Program-made: the position numbers and the translations under genes
Part shown: positions 25,201-34,600 of the stretch, piece by piece
Layout of the letters: each line of letters begins with the position of its first letter
Position numbering within the stretch: the first letter of the stretch is position 1
The notes under the pieces: generated by a model
Seen by the model: only the letters and a program-made list of their open reading frames with translations
The model's database searches: none
What the model was told of the DNA's origin: nothing
Assembly (NCBI RefSeq): GCF_001625305.1
Contig: NW_017804109.1
Span: 253,786-317,785 of the forward strand
Direction of reading: 5' to 3'
Length of the DNA: 64,000 nt
Source: Branchiostoma belcheri
Taxonomy: Eukaryota > Chordata > Leptocardii > Amphioxiformes > Branchiostomatidae

Positions 25201-28200
25201 TGGTGTCCCTGTAGGTGGCATTGAAAATTATCTGCACCAGACAAGTTTTACCTACACACAGTATTTCGAGCCCTGTATACCTATTCTTTTTTTTCTATCG
25301 CAGGCAGGAGCCATTGACAAGTTCCACGGCGACACCCACAAGATTATAGAGATGGTAGCACAGGACACGGAGGGCAAGGGTCAGTCTGAGGACGCTGTCA
25401 GGCTGTATGAACTAGCTAAGGTAACTCTCATTATTATTAGAAGCTGTCTGTTTTGGTTGTAAAATGTGGTGTGAGTGTGTTCAGTGGACTTCAAAAAAGT
25501 AGTTGGGTAAGACAGTTGCTTTTTAATTAGAGGGTCTTATTATGATGTATTGGCTGTTTTAATGTGGCTAGTGAGTGGAAGTTGGCTAGAGTTCAAGAGC
25601 AGTCTGACCAGAATAAGGCCACACGTACCTTTCACCAACCAACCACGGCCAACATTGCTCCTGACCTACTCCTTACCATGGTTTGGGAAGAGTCCTACAA
25701 GTGTTTGGGAGGCCATATTCGGCTTTGTGTGATATAGGCTTAAGACATTGACATGCAAGGCTTACGTAAAAAAAAATGAAAAAAAAAAGGAATTCAAAGC
25801 CCTGACATATTTGTTGTACTCTTACGTAAAAAATAAAAAAAATAACAAAGGAATTCAAAGCCCTGACATATTTGTTGTACTCTTACGTAAAAAAATAAAA
25901 AAGGAATTCAAAGCCTTGACTTGTTTGTTGTACCCTTGTCTGTAGGACAATGAGAAGGTGCTGATTCTGCTGAACAAGTTGCTGTGCCAGGTAGTGTCAC
26001 AACCCCCCGCTGACTTGTTTGTTGTACCCTTGTCTGTAGGACCATGAGAAGGTGCTCATTCTGCTGAACAAGTTGCTGTGCCAGGTAGTGTCACAACCCC
26101 CCGCCCCCCAGTCTGACAGAGACAGGCTGAAGGCTTTGGCTGTCGGCATTGCAGAGAGGTGGGGAAAACTATTCACATTCTTTAGTTTGTTGTTGTAAAG
26201 TTCAAGCTTCGTTCCAACGCAACTAAGGATCTCACCATAAATTTTTGGTCGATCTAGTCAACCTTTGTGAGATGCACTCCGTGAGTTGGAACAAAGCTTG
26301 AACTTTGTAACGATGAATTCACAGATGAGTCTTTGCTTGTTTGATTTCTTTGTTTAATTCATGAAATACTCGGAATCGGCCTGCTGATCGCTTTTCATCA
26401 AGGTCATGAAAGAAGAGGTCAAGGTCAGACAAAATGGTGGTGTCAAACAGTCAAGTGGCTAGGCTAGTGAACATGAGATTGAGATGTCACAGGTCAATTC
26501 CTGGCATTCCTGGATAGATGTTACATCCTTGGGAAAGACGCTTTACCCAGGTTTCCTCACTTCATCCAAGTGTAAAAAGGGTACCTAACTTAGGTTGGGG
26601 AGGGAAAAAATGGTTGATGTTGAGGGAGGGCGGAAGTTCCAATACCGTACCCTAGACACACTTGTAACAACCCACTGCCTCTATGGCCTAAAAAAGACTG
26701 CAGGACTGCCTTTACATTTTTCTAGCATCCAACCTGATAATCTAAGTACATTGAATTATAAATGTTTTCTGTTGGTTGTTTCCCAGATACCAGTCTCAGG
26801 GCCACGGCGGTGCTCAGTTGGAGTCCAGCACCTTCTTCCTGCTACTGGACCTGGTCACTTTCTTCGACCACTACCACACCGGCCAGCTGGACCAGGCACT
26901 GGACGTAAGACCTGTGTTTTAGAAATGTTGTCTCAACTTGTGTGCATGTTAGTCGTTCGGTGTAATACAGCTAGTATATACTGGGTTCTTAGCTAAACTC
27001 TAAGCTGGTCACTTTCTTTGACCACTACCACACCGGTCAGCTGGACCAGGCACTGGACGTAAGACCTTTTTTATATTATGTTTTATATATTATTTATTTT
27101 TATATTAGCTCAGTTAGAGGGTTCCTGGGCCCTACTAGGGTTTGGGTTGGCGTTAGGAAGAGCATCCAGCCGTAAAAATCTTGCTTCAAAAAAAGACTTA
27201 AGTCTTGTACCTTGTGCAAGCACGTCTAACCCCGGGTTGGGGAAAAATGATGTTAAATTCGGTTAAATATATGAAAAATACGTAAGACCTTGTATTACAG
27301 AAATGTTTTCTGCAAAATTTGTCAGAGTCTCAGACATTTGTCACTTGTTTATACTTATAAATTATAGGTTTAGAGATGGTCAAGGGTTAGGCGTAACATG
27401 TTAGTCTTTTGGTGTAATACAGCCAGTATATACTGGGTTCTTAGCTAAAGAACCAAACTTTTTTATATGCTTACATTTTACAAACTATTGGATAATCTAC
27501 TTTGTCAGTCATTTCACTCATGTATAGGTTTAGATGTTCATGATCAAGGGTTAGGTGTAACATGTCTTTCAGTGTAATGTAGCCAGCTGCCACCATGACG
27601 CTTGCCGGCGAAGCTGGTGTGTTATGCTGAAGGGCGATTATGCTGGCTAATAGTATACAGATGCAAACACAGATACAGATACAACACCAGTATATACTGG
27701 GTTCTTAGCTAAACAACCAAGAGGATTTTAAATGCTTATGTTTTCACAACCTCTGTTCATCTACCTTCCTTAAAGCTTGATAACCTGTTCTTGTTGACAG
27801 CCAAATGTGAAAATGTTTACAAGTCCTGCTTGTGAAGACATATTTCCCAGTACAGAAAAGGTTTCCTCAGTCATCTGTTCTCCTCTCCCCTTCAGATAAT
27901 CCAGCGGCTCCAGTTGGTACCCCTCACACAGGAGGCAGTGGAACAGCGCGTTGCAGCCTTCTCGTCTTACGCAGATGAGGTGAAGCATTGTTCGTCACTC
28001 TTGGTTTGCATCATTCAGGGTTCGAAATTCATTTTTTGGAATAGGTGCACTAGTTCACCCAACCAAAAAAATTGGGTGCACAAAAATATTTTTGGGTGCG
28101 CCATATGCATATAAAACAAAACAGGAGCTAACTTCAAAATCTTAAACAAGTACTACAAGAAAGATTTTATTGTTTTTCAGACACTAAGATTCATGAATAT

Positions 28201-29842
28201 CCTGTACACTATTATATTTTGATATGTACAAAAATACATACAAATATTTAAAAAAATAAATATAAGATACACAGAAAAGAATTGGGTACACAGCTTCAAT
28301 TTTGCGTGCACTAAGGTGCACGTGCACCCAATGTTTCGAGCCCTGATCATGGTGTAATGGTTGGGATGTTTGGCCCTTCGAATCACTTTTAAATTACCGA
28401 TGTTGTGTCCTTGGGAAAGGCACTTCACACTTTTCAGCTTTCCTCACTTCACGCATGTGAACATGAGTACCTACATGTGTAGCTTCAGTTCAGGAGGTCC
28501 CTGATGTAATATGTTTTTGGGTGCTGCAATACATTTCGTCACCTGCTGTTTTTCCGTGTTACATCCTATTTTTCTACTGTATGTTTCTTTTTAGTCATCC
28601 TTAAGGGAGGCAAAACATGATGCTTTTTCAAGTAGCTGCTTTATATATAATTGTATCTAGAACCCTTGTGTCAAACCCATTCATGACCAGTACCTCCCTG
28701 TGTTTCTCCAGGTGAGAAGGAACCTCCCTGATGTGTTGTTGGCAGCCATGAACATCCTGTACTCCAAGTACAAGGCTGTCAGGTAGGGATCCGGGTATAC
28801 ATGTATCTGGAGACCATGGGTGTATGAAGTTTATGGTCATGCAATAAGTATTCATCAATTTAGTGAACTCCACAGTCGTGGATTCCAAACTCCCCTGTGA
28901 CGTAGTATCGTGTGTTAAAGTTTGTATTGTGTTTTCAGGAGTGCAGGTCAGGCCAGTCCCACATCCAGGGGCAGACTGAGAGAGGACAGCAAGACAGAGT
29001 CTGTGAGTGGTCAATGAATCCTAGATATTATGAGGGCTCAAAGTACATGTAGCACTGCATTTTCATGCAGGTAAAACTAAAGAGAAAGTTTGCTGTGGGC
29101 ACACTAAATAGTGCATTAGATTTACGACACAGAAGATCTGCATTGTTTGAGAGTCCATGAGCGGACAATTAATTCTTGTTCTCGCTAGATCAGGACTCAA
29201 AGTACCACATGTATATGCAGGTTTGATGCAGGTAGCACTAAGGTAATGTTTGCTGTACGCACTCAAAACAGTGCATTAATGACAGGAGATCTGCATTGTT
29301 TGATGTGATGATTTTCTGGTGGAGAACTGAAGATGTACAATCAAACCTGGCCATAACAACTACCCTTTCCCAGTCCCTTTTTTTCCATAGGTGCAAGCAT
29401 TAACTTTAAATGATCTCCCCAAGCTTTAAGAAAACTACTTTATTTCAGAGTCTGTCTGCTTGCCTTGATGGCCTTATTGACACATTTAACTGCACTATGG
29501 TGTAGCCTCTACCAGGCTTCAGAAATGGCTGGAAAGAGTCAAGATTGGCCATATAGACAGATAACATGTATAATTGTACAAACTGTACTCCACCAGTGGA
29601 CTAACTCTCCAAGCACGTTATCTGTCTTCATGGCCAATTTCTACTCTTTTAAAGCCACTTCTGAAGCCTGGTAGAGGTTAACTATACTGTACTAAATTCT
29701 TCCTTTGCCTCCTCATTTGCAGTACCTGACGTACCTGAGGAAGCAGGCCCGAGCTCTCATCACCTTTGCAGGCATGATTCCCTACAGGATGCCAGGAGAC
29801 ACAAACGCTCGCCTGGTGCAGCTAGAAGTGCTCATGAACTGA
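13260..29842 (+). CDS. NUP93: Nucleoporin NUP93
   Basis: NUP93 is the Nic96-family linker of the nuclear pore inner ring, recruiting NUP205/188, NUP155 and the NUP62 complex. Twenty-four coding exons join with matching phases into 832 codons plus stop (human 819): 13260-13450, 13910-14027, 14577-14639, 14950-15081, 15463-15543, 15785-15877, 16223-16362, 17122-17254, 19539-19633, 19970-20032, 20496-20573, 21096-21183, 21651-21744, 22866-23057, 23871-23997, 24508-24580, 25006-25050, 25304-25420, 26040-26158, 26787-26904, 27896-27979, 28712-28782, 28939-29002, 29723-29842. The N-terminus ([11 protein letters not shown], coiled-coil) is the NUP62-binding part. The alpha-solenoid follows, with [46 protein letters not shown] and FAGMIPYR as family landmarks. 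The start may be the ATG at 13260 or the one at 13272; the second matches the vertebrate N-terminus. No break is seen in the frame. Confidence 0.96.
13486..13560 (+). repeat. Copy of NUP93 first coding exon end with donor
   Basis: The last ~65 nt of the first coding exon and its GTAAGT donor are repeated about 100 bp downstream of the original. The copy still reads [20 protein letters not shown]. It has no acceptor of its own, but its donor could compete with the real one. Confidence 0.85.
16741..17121 (+). repeat. Array repeating the acceptor edge of NUP93 exon 17122-17254
   Basis: Three units of about 120-130 bp precede the real exon. Two (with acceptors at about 16871 and 17001) contain TTTTGTCCAG, then GTATGTGCA, then a perfect GTAAGT. 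The real acceptor ends at 17121. Each unit could therefore act as a 9-nt microexon in the phase of the neighbouring exons. The first unit, near 16745, is degraded. Confidence 0.8.
17331..17505. repeat. (GAGT)n microsatellite
   Basis: GAGT repeats with scattered GTGT and GAGA variants in a NUP93 intron. The minus-strand Ser/His/Thr-rich ORF over it is a repeat artefact. Confidence 0.9.
17609..19538 (+). repeat. Composite satellite: 13 truncated NUP93 exon starts plus TTAGGG tracts
   Basis: Thirteen units of about 110-180 bp lie in tandem before the real exon (19539-19633). Each carries an acceptor (usually CTATGTAG, in some copies CCCCAG, CCCAG or GTGTAG), about 60 nt of exon ([17 protein letters not shown]) and then diverges into TTAGGG-type telomere-like repeats (also GTCAGGG, TTTAGGG). 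A block GCTGTTA..CCAGCCCTGTAACCATGCTTGTGTT leads into the next acceptor. Exon copies begin near 17612, 17789, 17938, 18091, 18239, 18366, 18503, 18670, 18801, 18964, 19120, 19228 and 19380. All truncated copies lack the end of the exon, and most run into an in-frame stop in the TTAGGG tract. The long ORFs here come from the repeat. Confidence 0.92.
20955..20990 (+). repeat. Short decayed copy of NUP93 exon 21096 start
   Basis: TCCCCCAGGGCTGTGTATTC resembles the real acceptor and start CCCCAGGGCCGTGTACTGTA about 135 bp downstream. It is a weak, short exon-edge copy and has no donor. Confidence 0.5.
23075..23205 (+). mobile_element. LINE 3'-end fragment (CR1/L2-like)
   Basis: Two short runs of GCTGGTGTGTTA.GC(C)GAAGG.CGGTTATAC..GCTATAC with GATACAG tails match the 3' UTR of the LINE at 8926-9215. 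It lies in a NUP93 intron. Confidence 0.6.
23311..23398 (+). repeat. Copy of the end of NUP93 exon 22866-23057
   Basis: About 85 bp repeat the last part of the exon ([24 protein letters not shown]) and its donor about 335 bp downstream. One codon differs (GAG to GTG), and third positions have drifted, so it is an old copy. Confidence 0.85.
23402..23651. mobile_element. Foldback MITE in NUP93 intron
   Basis: The arms ATTCCAACACACAATTAC and GTAATTGTGTGTTGGAAT, followed inward by AAAGGGATCAAATTTTC and GAAAATTTGATCCCTTT, are inverted repeats around an AT-rich centre. No ORF. The target duplication was not resolved. Confidence 0.75.
25776..26039 (+). repeat. Tandem copies of intron end and NUP93 exon 26040 start
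   Basis: An intron unit (GGAATTCAAAGCCCTGACAT... with TTGTTGTAC) is repeated about three times. It is followed by a copy of the acceptor and the first ~45 nt of the exon (25946-25990, encoding [15 protein letters not shown]) plus a few bases after it. The complete exon at 26040-26158 then follows and encodes [15 protein letters not shown]. Only the second copy runs on into the conserved [12 protein letters not shown] segment. Confidence 0.88.
26194..26311. mobile_element. Small foldback MITE
   Basis: TTGTAAAGTTCAAGCTTCGTT at the left is the near-exact inverse of the right end AACAAAGCTTGAACTTTGTAA; about 118 bp, no coding capacity. Confidence 0.7.
26398..26592 (+). mobile_element. SINE-like fragment with CTTGGGAAAG motif
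   Basis: It contains CCTTGGGAAAGACGCTTTAC, TTTCCTCACTTCATCC and a GTGTAAAAAGGGTACCTA end. The same order of motifs occurs at 28336-28500 and 62188-62345, showing one interspersed family. The tRNA-like head is degraded here. Confidence 0.6.
27003..27070 (+). repeat. Copy of the end of NUP93 exon 26787-26904
   Basis: GGTCACTTTCTTTGACCAC to GGACGTAAGACC repeats the last ~55 nt of the exon with its donor, about 150 bp downstream. Changes are silent (TTC to TTT, GGC to GGT). Confidence 0.87.
27360..27690 (+). mobile_element. LINE 3'-end fragments
   Basis: Two partial copies (about 27375-27440 and 27535-27690) repeat the end of the CR1/L2 element at 8926-9215: GTTAGGTGTAACA, AGCCAGCTGCC, GGTGTGTTA and a GATACAGATAC tail. 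Confidence 0.6.
28336..28500 (+). mobile_element. SINE-like element
   Basis: GTGTCCTTGGGAAAGGCACTTCACAC, TTTCCTCACTTCACGC and GTGAACATGAGTACCTACA give the second copy of the family also seen at 26398 and 62188. It lies in a NUP93 intron. Preceding sequence (28020-28330) is AT-rich with an inverted GGGTGCAC motif at both ends, a possible separate foldback. Confidence 0.6.
29503..29680. mobile_element. Foldback MITE in last NUP93 intron
   Basis: TAGCCTCTACCAGGCTTCAG at the left is inverted as CTGAAGCCTGGTAGAGGTTA at the right, and GGCTGGAAAGAGT pairs with ACTCTTTTAAAGCC inside. The element is about 178 bp. Confidence 0.8.
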
Positions 29843-29855
29843 TGATGGTTTCCTC

Positions 29856-30310
29856 CAGCCTCTACCAGGCTTCAGCAAGTGGCTGGAAAGAGTGGTAATT
29901 GTGGAAATTGGCTACGTAGATGCCAAGATACACGTACACATGTAGTTGGCCGCTAGAGAGAACATGTGTACATGTATCTTGGCATCTATTTAGCCAATTT
30001 CCACAATTTCCGCTGTATTCTCTAGCGGATCAGCTCCCCTGGCATGTTGTCTGTCTAGTTGGCCAGTTTCTACTCTTTCCAGACATTACCAGGCTTTGGG
30101 AAGTGGCTGGAAAGAGTAGAAATTGGCTACATAGACAGATAACATATGCCAAGATGCTTGTAGTTGCTCTGCAAGAGAGAATAGTTCGGGTGTGGCAGAC
30201 TGTACTCTCTAGCAGACCAACTCCCCTGGCATGTTATCTGTCTAGCAGGCCAGTTTCTACTCTTTCCAGCCACTTCCTGAAGCCTTGTACAGGCTAAGCT
30301 CTCGCCACCA
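29856..30310. mobile_element. Nested foldback elements of the AGGCTTCAG family
   Basis: Starting 14 bp after the NUP93 stop codon are at least two nested inverted repeats sharing CCAGGCTT, GGCTGGAAAGAGTAG and GACAGATAACAT arms with the element at 29503-29680. They probably form much of the NUP93 3' UTR. A partial relative is at 56800-56850. Confidence 0.7.
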
Positions 30311-30749
30311 TCCTGTCCCTGGATGGAATTTTGCCGCTCGGGACAGACAGAAATTTCAACCATTCCATCCCCCTCGACAGACGGAAAGCAAAACCCATTT
30401 TATTTGGTCATCCACAGTGCTAGAAAACGTTTGAAAAAGCAAACGAAAGTTACTTTTAATTAGCTCTTCATACAATTATCAACAAACGTTTTCAAGGATA
30501 TGAAAATAAAATGTCATGTATTTTCATTTTGAGAATTAGATGTACAGTCATTGATTGGTCATTGGGGATAAAGCTTAGCAACTTTCTGTACCAATAAAAC
30601 AACACAGCTAGTGTTAGAAATAAACATGCAAACATAGTTTTGTTTGGACTTCTTAGTAAGTTAGTACGGGTAAGTTGTATCATAGCTTTCTTACAGTACA
30701 ATAACCAGGTATGCAATCTCTCATGGATCGGCCAGTAGGAGCTCCATGC

Positions 30750-30931
30750 TAATCTCCAAGCAGATCCTAGGGTGGCAAAAGACAGTATCAAATTTGGCCA
30801 GGCAGTATCCATTGGCCAGAGAGGGTCCAATATGGTCCACTTGCGTGGCGTATTGGACCCGCTCTGGTCATTGGATACTGCCTGGCCAATTTGATACTGT
30901 CTTATGCCACCCTAGGATCTGTTTGGAGATT
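30750..30931. mobile_element. MITE, TAATCTCCAAGCAG family
   Basis: Ends TAATCTCCAAGCAGATCCTA and its inverse, with matching inner arms (GACAGTATCAAATTTGGCCAG). It belongs with 43028-43181. The right end is slightly mutated and the target duplication is not clear. Confidence 0.8.
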
Positions 30932-32479
30932 GGAGATGCTGCCCGGCTCAACTATAGCACAAGTTAGGAGTTTTACGGGGTTGGTTTATCATCAACCTAG
31001 TGGATTGGGTGGGCCCGGCTCAACTATACCACACAGTAGGAATTTTGCAGGGTTAGAGTTAGATATCCAGAATTGGGGGATCCCTCTTCGGTACAGTATA
31101 TAGGAGCTTCCTTTCCTGGGAGCCAGACTGGCCGTTAGCCAGTTCCCTTCGGCGATCCAAGGCAGTTCGCCCGCCGATCTAAATTACCGCTACTGGGGGA
31201 ATTGTAGTCCTAGGGAATTAGCTGGCCCTTTACCAGAACTAGCAGCCTTTCCCTTTTTTTTTCATTTCAAAATTTTACACAAAACATGGTGACGGCACAC
31301 TAAACTTTATTTCTTTGCCGCCACCAATCGGTGAAATGTTAAGTTTTCGAACACGGGACCTCTTAGTTCCTCTTGTTTTCTTTCTTTTTTAAAAGACCCT
31401 CAAAGCAACCAAATCATTTTCAGATATGACTCTCTTGGAAGTGGTTATATTAGCTCTGTCCAGCTCTATAGGATTGGCTAACAGCCATTCTCCATCTTTC
31501 TACCCTGTATGAAATATATACTCCCTAATGCCTAGTTTGTGCATGTGTAAAAAATGACTTAACGACAACACATTGCATCAAGCATTTTGTTTTATTACTG
31601 CAAGAAGTCTTGGTTACATAGAGCGGCAAGAGCTGATCTATGGGCTCCTACGATCAAAAAAAGTGAAAAAGAAGATAAGTTTCAAGGTTTCATTCAAGTT
31701 ACCACTAACTTCTGGACAGTAAGATTTTACTACGTAGGTAGATGAATTAGAATGGTAGGTTTTTTCAGTTTCAGTAGTTTTTCAGGTTCAAGTCAGATCT
31801 TCAGAACTAGTTAGAAAATGATGAAACGATAATTATTGAAATTTGTAGAGAAAGCTGTGGGAGCCCTTTCGTTTACTAAATAGGCTCAGTGGTGGATATC
31901 AAAATCATTTGAAACCCTTGAAGTTAATTGATCTGTGATTTCTTTGTTGCTGATGCAACGGTTTCATAGCAGAATTTAGATTTAATTATAGCAACACTGT
32001 GCTATTTGCCAAACAATGGTAATGATCATTATTGTAACCCTAACACATTGGCAAAGAAAACTTCTCATTTTGAAACGTGAAAGACTTCTGATCCCCTCAT
32101 TGGATTGCAAGGATTGCAAATATATTTCACTCCATCTAATAGGTGTAGGAGGGAAATGTATTGTTTTATGTCGTGTTTCTTCACCTGCCAGTTGGTTAAT
32201 TGGGTTCAATATGTCATATGCATTTTGACTTGGAATTTGTTATGAAGGTAGAGTGGGGAAATTCGTTTTCCAATCGTTTTCCTCTTCATTTTTTTTCATA
32301 TAGGTCTTTAGAATTGTATTGTTGATGTCTTTTTGGTCAGTGTCATCAAAAATGTATAATTTGGCCTCCTGTGCCCAGGCTGTATGCCTAAATGACCTGG
32401 CAATTTGTATGGGAAGATGATCTTTGTTATTTTGAACTACGATATCCACTCACGAGCCTTGTTACGGTTAAATGAGGCA
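30932..32479. other. Intergenic, no gene seen
   Basis: AT-rich sequence with scattered short direct repeats (GGGTT.GGTTTATCATC, CCCGGCTCAACTATA). About 31560-31650 resembles 50990-51060, i.e. the common flank beyond the 3' ends of the EF-hand genes. No exon supported. Confidence 0.4.
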
Positions 32480-32620
32480 AAAGCAGCTAAAATCTATGCG
32501 GCTGATCTGCAGTCACGGCTGGAAGGCCAGGATGGTGCTCGGCACACGCAGGATGCGGTGGGACCATCGCCATTCCGGGGTCCTGTTGAGAGACGAAAAT
32601 CATACGGTAAAATGTGAGTG
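32480..32620. repeat. Conserved ~140-bp block, copy 1 (beyond gene A 3' end)
   Basis: Nearly identical to 51240-51385 and 59705-59855. In all three places it lies just past the stop codon of an EF-hand family gene (about 270 bp here), in the same relative orientation. On the plus strand it reads AAKIYAADLQSRLEGQDG, but substitutions between copies are not mainly silent, so coding is doubtful. Confidence 0.7.
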
Positions 32621-32887
32621 AAGTGATCTACAATGAGAGGCTGGTTTGTTTTTTCGTTTGTTTATCGTTAATGGAACAACATTGTTGGATGGATGGATGG
32701 ATAGATTGGTGGGTGGGCTTGGGTGCATAGTTGGATGGATGGGTGGATGGATTGCTAGAGGAGAGAAGGCCCTGTAACATGCCCTGTCACCAGCTTGGTG
32801 AATGTGATCATGAGTTGTCTACCGTCTTACCCAAGAACTTTCTACCTGTTGAGGAAGTCTACTGTAGATGTTTCTTACCTCCTGGGA

Positions 32888-34182
32888 CTACTCTTTGGCA
32901 AGTTCCCCAGAGTCGATGTACCCGTTGTCCACTTTCTCCAAGTTCTTCAGCATCTCCTGAGCCTCCTCCTCCAGATCGCGGAGGGCCTTGGCTTTCTCCT
33001 GTTTCCTGCGCAGCAGCTCAAGGAGGGTGCGGGTTTCCAGCGACTCCAGAACGCTGCGGGCTTCCTCAGGATCGTCCACCGACCTTAGCAACATGATATA
33101 AAGACAACCATTTATGTAACAAGAGAAGGTATGTATATGTATAAAAATCATATAACTGTGTCATATAGCGGTGTAGAATATAGAAAACTATTGATCGGGT
33201 CAAATTCAATGAACACCGTAGACTGTCTACACTTGCAATAAAAGGTGAGCAATTGTACCTCAAGTTTGCTGGATCCTAATGGTCTCTGAACCGATTTACG
33301 GCACATCTTCCTTTTTGTTTTACAAATCAGGCGAGAATTAATGCTCGGGCTGATGTGATCCATAAACATTCCTTCCTGTGGCCTTACCTGAAGAGACTTT
33401 CCCTGCAGCCCCCTTCGCAGTTACACCCGTCCGCGTCGCACGGTCCTACTCCGCAGTGGGGGTCGTCCTTGTGTAGGGGTGGAGAATGATTGAATGATTG
33501 AATGGTTGAATGATTGAATGGTTGAATGATTGAATGATTAAATTAATGAATGATTAAATTAATGAATGATTAAATTAATGAATGATTGAATGAATGAATG
33601 AATGAAAGAACGGATGAATGAATGACTGAATGAATGAATGAATAGACTTTATTGCTCGACAATCGTACATGGTACAATGTGTGGCAGAAAAATACTACAA
33701 AACTAAAATACCTTACGACTATTACTACATACTACTATGGACGCACGTAGCCATGTATCTAAACTGCTAAACGTAACAAAAAAGTCCCCCAAATGTTCGG
33801 CTCTACATTATGCATCATTCATCAGGCTCAAATGACCAATTACAGATTATTTCATGGGAGGTTTTTTTGTGTTGGAACTTAATTCGAGAACGTGACGAAA
33901 CTTCAAGACTTCAAGCTGCAGAATGAGATATTTTTTATTTTATGTTGCTGGACTCCAGGAAGAATAGTATGGAGTTAACTTCCATACTAATGGAGATCTC
34001 AATAAACAAACAAACAAACAAACCTCAGTCGTCTTAGTGCCATCCTCACACCAGTAGCTGCACTTCCTGAGAAACATCTCTCCACGGCATATTTTTCTAG
34101 GAAGACAGCAGTTTGAGTCGTCTGCCTGGGCCACCATCAGGAGGCCGGTCAGACCCAGGAACATCGCCAGCTTGAAGCCCAT
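32888..34182 (-). CDS. Secreted Cys-rich/EF-hand-family protein, gene A
   Basis: Three coding exons on the minus strand (34182-34024, 33467-33388, 33083-32888) give 144 aa. Residues 1-20 are a signal peptide (MGFKLAMFLGLTGLLMVAQA). A ten-cysteine domain follows: CC...C...C..WC.DGT in exon 1 and CGVGPC...GCNCEGGCR in exon 2. The last exon starts SVDDPEEAR and is Glu/Leu/Lys-rich, predicted helical. It equals exons 3 and 4 of paralogue B fused without an intron, and the first EF-hand loop is deleted. The remaining loop (KVDNGYIDSGE) lacks the canonical acidic residues at positions 1 and 3, so calcium binding is probably lost. The ATG lies 6 nt after an ACTAG acceptor, implying a 5' UTR intron. 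Function unknown; no named family recognised. Confidence 0.8.
33484..33655. repeat. (TGAA/TGAT)n microsatellite
   Basis: Tetranucleotide array in the first intron of gene A. A short AAAC run follows at about 34003-34022, next to the exon 1 donor. Confidence 0.9.
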
Positions 34183-34263
34183 GGTTACCTAGTAGTAGAC
34201 GAAATATCAATGAGATTTAAACCTCGGGAATATAAACAACATACGTGAATATCTAACTTAACT

Positions 34264-34600
34264 CATCGTCAACTTGAAGCCAATGGTTATCTAGTAGTAG
34301 ACGAAATATCAATGAATGAATGAAGTCCTTTATTGTACACACATACCCACTGGGTTAAGTACAGGTCACAAAAAGGATGGAATATAGATAACGTTACATA
34401 TATACATCGTAAAGTAGCTACAATCAAGTAAATTCGGTTTCTTCTCGTTTCTTGGTAATGGTAAAAATGTAAGAACAGATATGTTTCAATAAAGAAGGTT
34501 TGTCAATGAGATTTATTTAAACCTTGGGAATGTAAACAACATACGTGAATATCTAACATAACTCATCGTCAACTTGTAGCCCATGGTCACTTAAAGATTA
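34264..34600 (-). repeat. Two copies of gene A exon 1 start edge
   Basis: The start region of gene A (AACTTGAAGCC.ATGGTTA.CTAGTAGTAG on the plus strand) recurs near 34269-34312 and, shorter, near 34571-34592. Flanking TAAACAACATACGTGAATATC blocks recur too. The copied ATG is mutated in the first copy. This is the same exon-edge duplication habit as in NUP93. Confidence 0.8.

Noticed and set aside
25946..25990. An additional NUP93 exon ([15 protein letters not shown])
   Set aside because: It duplicates the start of the exon at 26040; using both would repeat the same helix and the copy lacks the rest of the exon.
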